In this document: one piece after another, positions 7,191-13,946 of the stretch
Layout: every line of letters begins with the position of its first letter
How positions within the stretch are numbered: the stretch's first letter is position 1
IMG/VR virus record: IMGVR_UViG_3300033552_000003
Span: 64,001 to 92,043 of that record
Strand: one strand, 5' to 3'
Length of the DNA stretch: 28,043 bases
Source of the DNA: a virus
Notes under the pieces: generated by a model
The model's database searches: none
The model's input: only the letters and a program-made list of their open reading frames with translations
What the model was told of the DNA's origin: nothing
Position numbers and translations under genes: made by a program

Positions 7191-7877
7191 TCTGATTTTA
7201 TCATCCACTAGTTTTAAACTATTTGGAATTAAAAATTCAGTAAACATTCCAATTGGAGTTTTACCTGTTGATTTACAGGACTTTGTCTCAAAGTAATGTT
7301 TGTTATCTCCATCAAATCCTCCTTCAACTCTTGTAAATAATACAATAGGAAGTAATGATTCTGGAAATATCTTTTTTAATTTCTTACCACTTGTAGCAAG
7401 TACTTTCTTTTCTTCTCCTGTTGCATCTGTAATCAGTTCAACGTGCCCAAATAAATAGAAAATTTGATCTGCTCTTAATTTAGAGTTTGCATAATCAATA
7501 ATTTCTACAATATCTAGTGCTAAATCTTTCCATTGATCGAAAGTCATTTTTTTACGATCATTAAATTCCTTAAAAGTAAGAAAGCTGTTGATTGTATCTA
7601 ATGCTATTGATTTAATCAATGTATTACCTGCACAATGGTCTAAACATTTTTTAATTGCATCAAAATCATAAGTAGATGCATAATTTTTATTTTCAATTGA
7701 CCACATTCCACCAGGAATAGGTAATTCTTTTTTATCACAGTTAATAATAAAGTGAGTTTTAGGATCAATTCCTTTATAATTTTCTTTACTTAAATCAACT
7801 GTACCGTCTGGATTTATAATAAATGATGTTGTTTTACCAGATCCTGATAAACCAAATATTCCTACGCTTTTACCCAT
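7173..7877 (-). CDS. RecA/Sak4-like P-loop ATPase
   Basis: 234 residues. GLSGSGKTTS at residues 9-18 is a Walker A motif, and a hydrophobic strand ending in Asp (SIALDTINSF, about 90-100) serves as Walker B. The size and motif order fit the Sak4/phage nucleotide-binding group, short RecA-like ATPases that act with SSB in strand annealing or replication-linked recombination; crAss-like phages carry an ATPase in this position. It is followed by the 135-aa gene and SSB, and preceded by 2 nt by the DnaB-type helicase. An AAA+ role in helicase loading is an alternative that motifs alone do not exclude. Confidence 0.7.
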   Translation of the reverse strand: MGKSVGIFGLSGSGKTTSFIINPDGTVDLSKENYKGIDPKTHFIINCDKKELPIPGGMWSIENKNYASTYDFDAIKKCLDHCAGNTLIKSIALDTINSFLTFKEFNDRKKMTFDQWKDLALDIVEIIDYANSKLRADQIFYLFGHVELITDATGEEKKVLATSGKKLKKIFPESLLPIVLFTRVEGGFDGDNKHYFETKSCKSTGKTPIGMFTEFLIPNSLKLVDDKIREYYKM

Positions 7878-7879
7878 TA

Positions 7880-8941
7880 TTATGGTTTTAAATATTGTGT
7901 ATAATCTTGTGCTGAAGTAAATTCTTCAGCTTTTGGTAAGTTAATCCACATACCTACTTCTCCAAAAAAACAAATACCTAAATTAACATTAGGTTCTCCG
8001 TCTCTGTTTTTAAGTACATGTAACATACGAAAACGATTACCAAACCCTCCTGCTTGTGGTGTAATTAAATAACCTCTATAGGTATCTACACCGTATGTTA
8101 TAGGATAAGCAATAGCAATAACTACATCTGCATCTTGTCCTATATCAGCACTGCCTGAGAAATCGTCTAACGTAGGCTCTTGTGAATCAAATCTTTTACG
8201 TTCCATAGAGCGTAAACCTCTATTAAATTGTTGAAGAATAACAGGAGATATTTCACACATATTTCTGTATTTAATAAGAATTTTAGAAACTTTATCCATT
8301 TTAATTTTACCATCACCGTTTGCTTCTGATTTAGTCAAACTCGCATGATCAAAAATTACAATAAAGTGTAAGTTTTTAAATTCTTCTTTTAATACATAAT
8401 ATTCTGATTCGTCTTCGTCTACTAAAAATTCTCCATATTTAGATAATTGATATCTTATTATTTTTTCAACTTGTAGAGGCGTTAGAGATACTTCGTAAAA
8501 AGCAATGTGATCTTCTAATTTATCAAAGTAAGGAAGGTATTCTTTTACTTTCTTATAACTTTCTTCTGATAACTTTCCTTTTCTTGATAAAAGATATTCA
8601 TTGCTAAACACTCTTTTTTCTTTCTTGTAAATTTCTCTACTTAAACCTCTTAAAAACTGTTTACGAGCTTGCATTTCAAAACTGAAATATATGTACTCCA
8701 CTCTAACTTTTTCAGGATGTTGTAAAGAATATTCATAAGGTTCAAATAAAGCTATTTGATTAGCTAAAGACGATTTTCCAGAACTTGTATCTCCACCAAA
8801 AACATAATAAGTAGATTTTTGAATTCCGTATATGATTCCATCTAATTTAGGTAAACCTGTAGGTAGACCCATATTAAGACCTTTTATACCTTTTTCAATA
8901 TCTTCTATTATCTGATCACTTATTCTTTTTTTTTTAGACAT
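7880..8941 (-). CDS. Replicative DNA helicase, DnaB/SF4 type
   Basis: 353 residues from the second Met (MSKKKRISDQ). An earlier in-frame ATG at 8968 would overlap the upstream gene by 35 nt instead of 8, so I prefer 8941. Motifs: GGDTSSGKSSLANQIA is Walker A (H1); YIYFSFEMQARKQ is H1a with the catalytic Glu; HFIVIFDHASL is Walker B (H2); VILQQFNRGLRS is H3 with Gln; SADIGQDADVVIAI and HVLKNRDGEPN complete H4. It lacks the N-terminal primase-binding domain of bacterial DnaB, as is common for phage forms. It unwinds DNA ahead of the family B polymerase and pairs with the primase at 5077. The gene before it may encode a loader or initiator. Confidence 0.88.
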   Translation of the reverse strand: MSKKKRISDQIIEDIEKGIKGLNMGLPTGLPKLDGIIYGIQKSTYYVFGGDTSSGKSSLANQIALFEPYEYSLQHPEKVRVEYIYFSFEMQARKQFLRGLSREIYKKEKRVFSNEYLLSRKGKLSEESYKKVKEYLPYFDKLEDHIAFYEVSLTPLQVEKIIRYQLSKYGEFLVDEDESEYYVLKEEFKNLHFIVIFDHASLTKSEANGDGKIKMDKVSKILIKYRNMCEISPVILQQFNRGLRSMERKRFDSQEPTLDDFSGSADIGQDADVVIAIAYPITYGVDTYRGYLITPQAGGFGNRFRMLHVLKNRDGEPNVNLGICFFGEVGMWINLPKAEEFTSAQDYTQYLKP

Positions 8942-9494
8942 CTCTACTAAATGATAAAAGTTTACCATTTGTTGTTTCTAATTCCCACTGTCTACATTCA
9001 GCCCACTTTTTTAATCCACACATTAGACTACCTTCTTTCTTTTGCTTTTCTAAAGCTTGTAGTACTTTTTGATGTGTTTCTGAATTATTTTTAATAGCTT
9101 TTATGTAAAGAGGTTCAAACTCTTCAAGAGAAATAGTTTTACTTGGAAAATTCTTACCATCTAAATTCAATACTCCTGGAAATGCTTCCCAGACTTCTTC
9201 TGCAGCATTTTCAAGTGAAAAAATCTTGTCTAAATTATTGTAGAATTTTTGTGTTATTACAACTTGATCTGGATAATATTGTCCACCTGCTAAAGTATTT
9301 TTGTCTACACAAAATCCTCTAGCTTGCAAACTTTTCATTCGATCTTGATTAGTACTAAATGCTTCTACTTGTGTTATATATTGATATACTAAAGGATAAT
9401 CCTTTTTATATAATAAATACAAGATAAAGAATTCATTAATACTTAATTTGTGTTTGCCACAGAATTCTACAATAATTTTTGAGTTAAAATACAT
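8934..9494 (-). CDS. Replication-associated protein with possible winged helix
   Basis: 186 residues. The N-terminal 65 residues look like a winged-helix domain (SINEFFILYLLYKKDYPLVY, then MKSLQARGFCV, a typical recognition helix plus wing). The rest is helical with charged stretches. It overlaps the helicase start by 8 nt and has a structured leader at 9519-9572, so it may be regulated and acts with the helicase, for example as an initiator or loader. No P-loop is present, so it is not a DnaC-type AAA+ loader. The role is inferred from position. Confidence 0.65.
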   Translation of the reverse strand: MYFNSKIIVEFCGKHKLSINEFFILYLLYKKDYPLVYQYITQVEAFSTNQDRMKSLQARGFCVDKNTLAGGQYYPDQVVITQKFYNNLDKIFSLENAAEEVWEAFPGVLNLDGKNFPSKTISLEEFEPLYIKAIKNNSETHQKVLQALEKQKKEGSLMCGLKKWAECRQWELETTNGKLLSFSRDV

Positions 9495-9518
9495 TTTAAT
9501 TTTTGTTTAAAAGTTGAT

Positions 9519-9572
9519 AATTAGATCCATAACCCTCTTCAGGTTTTCAACACTTTCTCTCTATATCTAATT
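9519..9572 (-). promoter_or_regulatory. Structured leader before the winged-helix gene
   Basis: AATTAGAT (9519-9526) pairs with ATCTAATT (9565-9572) over 8 bp, enclosing a smaller hairpin AACC/GGTT (9531-9534 with 9542-9545). It fills the 91-nt gap between two genes in a region otherwise without gaps. It may be an attenuator, mRNA processing site or riboswitch-like element; I do not recognise a known class. Confidence 0.4.
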
Positions 9573-9585
9573 TCAATTTTTAATT

Positions 9586-9804
9586 TTAATAATTCTCTGG
9601 TATTAATACTGTACTTTCTTCTCTGTTACTTCCTATAATATCTAATATTTCATCTTCTAACTCGTCAATTAGATAAAAACAATTAAATACTTCAGATATT
9701 TTACTTTGTATATCTGTTAAAGGAGATTCTATACTTAATCCTTGAGTTATAAGAATGCTCAACTGTGTTTTAAGTAATCTTGGTTTTGATAATTGTAGAC
9801 TCAT
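9586..9804 (-). CDS. Hypothetical protein, 72 aa
   Basis: A small acidic, mainly helical protein (SISITQGL-like helices, then FYLIDELEDEILDIIG). Its start overlaps the end of the upstream gene by 35 nt, which is long for this window, and no internal ATG near the N-terminus offers a shorter choice. Unknown function. Confidence 0.6.
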   Translation of the reverse strand: MSLQLSKPRLLKTQLSILITQGLSIESPLTDIQSKISEVFNCFYLIDELEDEILDIIGSNREESTVLIPENY

Positions 9805-9991
9805 CTTCTATTAGTTGGTTATATTTTTTAGTTGCTTTCTCTTTAATTTCTAATTCTTTCTCTTTATCTTTTATTTCAAAATCCCAATTCTCAATAGTTT
9901 CTCCTTCTAAAGTAACATGTTTTACTCTATAATAGTCTTTCTTTTCTATTCTAATTTTAACAGGCTGTACGTAATTATTAGTATCTATCAT
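9770..9991 (-). CDS. Hypothetical protein, 73 aa
   Basis: Begins MIDTNNYVQPVKIRIEKKDY, a beta-rich N-terminal half followed by a long charged helix (KDKEKELEIKEKATKKYNQL). Its start overlaps the upstream stop by 4 nt (ATGA type), implying coupled translation. No family recognised. Confidence 0.65.
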   Translation of the reverse strand: MIDTNNYVQPVKIRIEKKDYYRVKHVTLEGETIENWDFEIKDKEKELEIKEKATKKYNQLIEDESTIIKTKIT

Positions 9992-10209
9992 AATAATAAA
10001 TTATTAGTATCAACATCAGCAATAACTTCTAAATTTATAATAGTTTTTACAACTTTAAGTTTAGTATTTTTAAAAGTATGTTTTTTTGCTTTATAAAATG
10101 CTTCAGGTAAGTCTTTAGCAATTACAATAAATACTTTTTTTTTATTTAATTCTGTTATACCTGTTACTTTTACACAAATAGTATTTTCATTAGTTTCTTT
10201 TTCTATCAT
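9988..10209 (-). CDS. Hypothetical protein, 73 aa
   Basis: Alternating strands and one helix: TICVKVTGITELNKKKVFIVIAKDLPEAFYKAKKH. The beta-alpha-beta order and KDLPEAFYKAK helix suggest a small ferredoxin-like or swapped-barrel fold. It is one of four consecutive small genes of 70-85 aa between the phosphatase and the helicase. Function unknown. Confidence 0.65.
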   Translation of the reverse strand: MIEKETNENTICVKVTGITELNKKKVFIVIAKDLPEAFYKAKKHTFKNTKLKVVKTIINLEVIADVDTNNLLL

Positions 10210-10210
10210 A

Positions 10211-10465
10211 TTAATATAAAGCGATATAAGTTAATATAAAATCTCTTGTATGTTTTTCTCCATTATCTAACACTAATGTTGCTGTCACTTTATAAGAATT
10301 ATTTAATTCTGTTAATTTTACTGATTCAACATCTTCCATATACTCATCTTGTACAGATTGTTTTATTTTAGATTTTAAAAGATCGTTACTAGATCCTTCT
10401 TTTTGTTCTAAAATAGAAATAATAATTTCATTATCTGTATCTTTTAATACTAAATATCTTGTCAT
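10211..10465 (-). CDS. Hypothetical protein, 84 aa
   Basis: Mixed alpha/beta sequence (RYLVLKDTDNEIIISILEQ, a central acidic helix, and a C-terminal strand pair YKVTATLVLDNGEKHTRDFIL). Start overlaps the upstream stop by 4 nt. It resembles the gene at 9988-10209 in size and strand-helix-strand order, so the two may be distant duplicates, but I cannot show this by eye. Function unknown. Confidence 0.65.
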   Translation of the reverse strand: MTRYLVLKDTDNEIIISILEQKEGSSNDLLKSKIKQSVQDEYMEDVESVKLTELNNSYKVTATLVLDNGEKHTRDFILTYIALY

Positions 10466-10719
10466 ACTGTTATTAATTCGTTAACTTCTTCTTCTACTTC
10501 TATACCTGTATTTGTAGGTATAGCAAATCTATTGACTGCATATCCACCATAAGGTGCTCCAGGTTGTATTTCTTCTAATACAAAGAAAGGTATTCCTGAT
10601 ACTAAACTATTTTGTACTTTAACTACAGTATATTTTTCCCCTTCTTTTAACCAATCTTTTTGAAAAATATCATTTGGTTTTCCTTTTGAGTTGATACAAG
10701 TGATTCTATTGTCTTTCAT
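10462..10719 (-). CDS. SH3-like hypothetical protein, start replaced by endonuclease insertion
   Basis: 85 residues. WLKEGEKYTVVKVQ followed by FFVLEEIQPGAPYGGYAV looks like a short SH3-type barrel, a fold frequent in this window. The 5' end (MKDNRITCINSKGKP) contains a 23-bp stretch that is repeated exactly at 11563-11585 on the other side of the GIY-YIG gene, where a stub reads MIVICINSKGKPR. The current start codon lies inside the 3' end of the endonuclease gene (14-nt overlap), so the endonuclease unit appears to have supplied a new start to this gene. Function unknown. Confidence 0.7.
   Translation of the reverse strand: MKDNRITCINSKGKPNDIFQKDWLKEGEKYTVVKVQNSLVSGIPFFVLEEIQPGAPYGGYAVNRFAIPTNTGIEVEEEVNELITV
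10676..10698. repeat. 23-bp direct repeat, copy 1
   Basis: Identical to 11563-11585. It encodes CINSKGKP within the 85-aa gene. The two copies flank the GIY-YIG gene with its leader, as expected if the endonuclease gene moved in with duplication of part of its target. Confidence 0.9.
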
Positions 10720-11524
10720 AAGTTGTAAATTTATAATGATTTTTAAATATATTTTCTTTATTCAAATATTTAAACAAACTACTTCTTTTTAATCCTGTAT
10801 ATTTAAAAGCTGCAGTACTACTATTAAATACAATAAATTCATTTAGAATTATATCATATACAAGTAAAGGATTACGAAAACCGAGTTTAGGTTTTACATC
10901 TATTTTAAGTGGTATATAATCTTGTTTGTATCTCCAAAAAGAATTGTTAGCTTTTATATTATCAGATTTTGCAGATTTAGAAATAGTAGTAGGATATATA
11001 TCATAAAATTTAGAAGCTTCTGTTATAGATTGCCATTCTTCTATAAAATTACCACTTATATCATACTCTATAACAGATTTTGAAAGTTTTTTAGAAATGA
11101 ATTTAGCTTGTTCATTTTTTGTCATACATATTTTTTTTTCTACATATTTATGATTTTCAAATCTTTTAATAGCAATAGACTTCATTCTTTCTTTTGCTTC
11201 ATTAGTATGTTTATATCCTAAAGAACCTTCTCCTCCATAAGTTTCATTTACTAAATTAAATCCCCATGTTTTAAATTGATAAATCCAATAACTTTCTAAA
11301 TTAAAATAATCTTCTTTATTATCTGTACTATCTAATAATAATATAATAGGTTTTAAATCTTTTTTATATAAAGAATTTATCCAATGACATCTGTGATTTT
11401 TAAATTTTTTTCTTTCATAAACATGTTTAGCTAATCTACTAGATAAAAGGTCAATAGTTCTACCAATATATCTTATTTCGTGAGATATTGGACAACTTAA
11501 TGTGTAAATTTTATATTTTTGCAT
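10706..11524 (-). CDS. GIY-YIG homing endonuclease with NUMOD3 and NUMOD1 motifs
   Basis: 272 residues. The nuclease domain has YTLSCPISHEIRYIGRT with the catalytic Arg in SSRLAKHV and a later conserved Glu in NLESYWIYQF. GEGSLGYKHTNEAKERMKS (about 95-114) is NUMOD3. Two NUMOD1-type segments follow: VIEYDISGNFIEEWQSITEA with a helix-turn-helix, and a second LLVYDIILNEFIVFNSSTAA near the end, one more than in the enzyme at 2771. It is free-standing (no intron) and inserted at the 5' end of the small gene 10462-10719, flanked by a 23-bp direct repeat and by a stub of the original start. It would drive copying of the inserted segment into related phages that lack it. Confidence 0.9.
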   Translation of the reverse strand: MQKYKIYTLSCPISHEIRYIGRTIDLLSSRLAKHVYERKKFKNHRCHWINSLYKKDLKPIILLLDSTDNKEDYFNLESYWIYQFKTWGFNLVNETYGGEGSLGYKHTNEAKERMKSIAIKRFENHKYVEKKICMTKNEQAKFISKKLSKSVIEYDISGNFIEEWQSITEASKFYDIYPTTISKSAKSDNIKANNSFWRYKQDYIPLKIDVKPKLGFRNPLLVYDIILNEFIVFNSSTAAFKYTGLKRSSLFKYLNKENIFKNHYKFTTYERQ

Positions 11525-11555
11525 TTTTATTTAAATATACAAAATATAACCTAAA

Positions 11556-11597
11556 TTATCTCGGTTTTCCTTTTGAGTTGATACATATAACAATCAT
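11556..11597 (-). pseudogene. Start stub displaced by the endonuclease gene
   Basis: ATG at 11597, 2 nt after the phosphatase stop, encodes MIVICINSKGKPR then TAA. CINSKGKP is identical to residues 8-15 of the gene at 10462-10719, and the DNA matches over 23 bp. This is best read as the original 5' end of that gene, cut off when the endonuclease gene inserted. It may still be translated as a 13-aa peptide. Confidence 0.75.
11563..11585. repeat. 23-bp direct repeat, copy 2
   Basis: Exact copy of 10676-10698, here in the 5' stub. Flanking bases differ at once on both sides, so the repeat has sharp ends. Confidence 0.9.
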
Positions 11598-11599
11598 AA

Positions 11600-12367
11600 T
11601 TAATTTCTTCCTTTTTCATTAATATATAAAGTTTCTACACTATCTGATTGAAAATACTTATGTGTATCTACATTCATGATTGTAAGTTTACCTTTAAAAC
11701 CAGCTCCTGTGTCTAAATTAGTAACAATATCTGCATTCATTGGTGTATCTGTATTTTTCCAATTCATAGTTGTTGTATGACCTATAAATATTTCAGATAA
11801 AGGTTCTTTAATATTTAATTTAGTTTTTGATCCTTTTGTTGATAAAGCAGAATACCATAAATCTCTATCCCACCAAAATTTATTACTGTCTTGTTCTGTT
11901 AATAAATAATGTCTATTAAATCCTCCATGAACAAATAATCTATTTTGATCGTCTTTATAGTATTTAACTTGTTTATGAAAGAATTCTCTATGTGTTATAG
12001 GAATATCAGTATCTAATAAATCAGTAATATACCCCTTATTAAATCTTTCAGTATAAGTTTTATCTAACTGATTGCAATAAGATTTAAGTGTTCCTAGACC
12101 GCCTTGTTGCCATCCTACTGGATGTGTACTAAACTTTAAGAATTCATTAAACCAATCATCATGATTACCTTTAATATCTATTCTATTTTTAATAGTTAAT
12201 AATTCTTCAACTACTTTATATACTTCAGACCAACCATCACATATATCTCCAAGAGTAATGAGTAAATCATTTTCTTTATCAAATCCAGATCTTTCTAATA
12301 CTTGAACTAAAGCTTTATATGCACCATGACTATCACCTATTACCCAAGTTTTTCCTTTATGATTCAT
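11600..12367 (-). CDS. Calcineurin-like metallophosphatase (PPP type)
   Basis: 255 residues. All signature blocks are present: GDSHG at 11-15, LGDICDG near 40-45, GNHDDWF near 70, FVHGGF near 150 and GHTT near 200, giving the two-metal active site of PPP-type phosphatases such as the lambda enzyme and Ap4A hydrolases. Substrates could be phosphoproteins or dinucleotides; sequence does not decide. In crAss-like phages a phosphatase of this type often lies in the replication region, as here, directly after the SF2 helicase (2-nt gap). The downstream gene was interrupted by the endonuclease at 10706. Confidence 0.88.
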   Translation of the reverse strand: MNHKGKTWVIGDSHGAYKALVQVLERSGFDKENDLLITLGDICDGWSEVYKVVEELLTIKNRIDIKGNHDDWFNEFLKFSTHPVGWQQGGLGTLKSYCNQLDKTYTERFNKGYITDLLDTDIPITHREFFHKQVKYYKDDQNRLFVHGGFNRHYLLTEQDSNKFWWDRDLWYSALSTKGSKTKLNIKEPLSEIFIGHTTTMNWKNTDTPMNADIVTNLDTGAGFKGKLTIMNVDTHKYFQSDSVETLYINEKGRN

Positions 12368-12369
12368 AA

Positions 12370-13746
12370 TTATTCAAATTTAATTTCATCTATACTTTTT
12401 ATGAAAATCACGTCAGGATTTTTTTGAGCTTTCATAAGCCATTTTTCATCCTGACTCTTAGGTACATAAATATTAATAATAACTCCTCTTTTCATAGTAC
12501 CATCTTTACGTTTGTATTTACGACAGATACGCCCTGATTCCTGTACAGAATCAATACTACTAGATGTTCTTGCACCGATTATACCTAACTCTATATCTGG
12601 AATATCAGTTCCTTGATTAAGAGCTTTGGCAGTACAAATCGCATTTATTTTATATCTATTATCTGAAAATTTAGTAAGTGCTTCTTTAAGAAGTTTAGTT
12701 TTTCCAAACTTAGAAATTTTAGAATACTTTTTTTCAAGATCAGAAAAAGATATTGGGTTATAGTTAACATCTTGACATACAGTTGTTTTTCCTTCCTTTA
12801 CTAAATATCCTATAGTTTTGTTATTACTACGTAACTCAGTATCTAAATAACTATGATAAGCTACTGCCTTGTCACCTAATTGTTTAGCTACCTCGTTTGC
12901 AAATACTTTAGATTCAGAAAACACTATAGTTTTTACATTAAATCTTTTTATTATTTCAACAGTAAGATCAATCTTTCCTTGAGTGTTGTAAAGCCATTCT
13001 TTACGTTCTTTCATGAAAAACCCCCATCTATTAGCAAAGAATGTTACTTGTTTATGATCCCAACCCATTTGATCAGCATATAACTTTGCTTCAGAACTCT
13101 TTCTACACTTCATTGCTAAATTAAAATCAAAATTAAAATAAGAAAAATACTTATTAAATTCTTTATTTAACTTAGTGTAAGTCTCTTTGTCTTCTTCAGT
13201 TAATTCAACAGGTAAGTTGTATTCTATGTAATCAGATATCCAATTATTATCTTTAGCTTCTTTTTGTGTTATAGTATCTACAACTTTAGCATAAGGTTCT
13301 AATTTCTTTCTAAGTTCATCAGATAAAGTTGCTGTTAAACCTAATAGTAATTTGTAATTTATCTTATTAAATACTTGTGAGAACTTTAATCCTTTTGGAT
13401 ACAAATGTACTTCATCAAGTATTAATAGATCACACTTATATTTCTTATCACCTAACGCTACTGTATTTATAACATAAACTTTTGCTTTAAGATTTTCATC
13501 TTTTAATATCTTTTCCCACTGACCTTTTAATTGTGTTGTAGGTACTATTACAATACACTCACAGTTTATCCACTTTATTAATATCTTTTTAAATATTATT
13601 ATAGATACAAATGTTTTACCAAATCCAGTTGCATATTCAAGAATAGCACCTTTGGGCCAATCTACTAAAGATTTTATATGCTGAATATATTTTACACAAC
13701 CTCTTAATTGTCTAACTAACTTTAATTTATCAATTACTTTAGACAT
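12370..13746 (-). CDS. SF2 helicase (DEAD/H, UvrB/Res-like)
   Basis: 458 residues. Motifs in order: LEYATGFGKTFVSI (Walker A, about 36-49), IVIVPTTQLKGQWE (motif Ia), LLILDEVHLYP (DEVH box), LLGLTATLSD (motif III), IVFSESKVFANEV (start of the second RecA domain), ICTAKALNQGTDIPDI (motif V) and SVQESGRICRKYKR (motif VI with arginine finger). It has no nuclease domain. Likely roles are fork remodelling, D-loop unwinding or origin melting along with the polymerase at 13947. It is 2 nt before the phosphatase gene and 3 nt after a 64-aa gene. Confidence 0.9.
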   Translation of the reverse strand: MSKVIDKLKLVRQLRGCVKYIQHIKSLVDWPKGAILEYATGFGKTFVSIIIFKKILIKWINCECIVIVPTTQLKGQWEKILKDENLKAKVYVINTVALGDKKYKCDLLILDEVHLYPKGLKFSQVFNKINYKLLLGLTATLSDELRKKLEPYAKVVDTITQKEAKDNNWISDYIEYNLPVELTEEDKETYTKLNKEFNKYFSYFNFDFNLAMKCRKSSEAKLYADQMGWDHKQVTFFANRWGFFMKERKEWLYNTQGKIDLTVEIIKRFNVKTIVFSESKVFANEVAKQLGDKAVAYHSYLDTELRSNNKTIGYLVKEGKTTVCQDVNYNPISFSDLEKKYSKISKFGKTKLLKEALTKFSDNRYKINAICTAKALNQGTDIPDIELGIIGARTSSSIDSVQESGRICRKYKRKDGTMKRGVIINIYVPKSQDEKWLMKAQKNPDVIFIKSIDEIKFE

Positions 13747-13749
13747 AAT

Positions 13750-13944
13750 TTATTTTAATAAAGGTTCTAAGTATTCAATTAAATATTTTGCATATCCTAT
13801 AATAAAGTATTTATCATAGAACACAAACATAAGTTGTGAATCTTTTACTGCTTTATTGTATTCAACTTTAAATTCTTCTAATAATTCTTTATCAAAAGTA
13901 ATTTCAGTTGAACTTTCAGGTATTGTTACTGTTTTAGTTGTCAT
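13750..13944 (-). CDS. Small acidic hypothetical protein, 64 aa
   Basis: 64 residues, beta start (KTVTIPESSTEITFDKELLEE) then helical, with an aromatic middle (LMFVFYDKYFIIGYAKYL) that could be buried or membrane-associated. It is wedged between polymerase and SF2 helicase with gaps of 2-3 nt and may serve either. No family recognised. Confidence 0.65.
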   Translation of the reverse strand: MTTKTVTIPESSTEITFDKELLEEFKVEYNKAVKDSQLMFVFYDKYFIIGYAKYLIEYLEPLLK

Positions 13945-13946
13945 AT

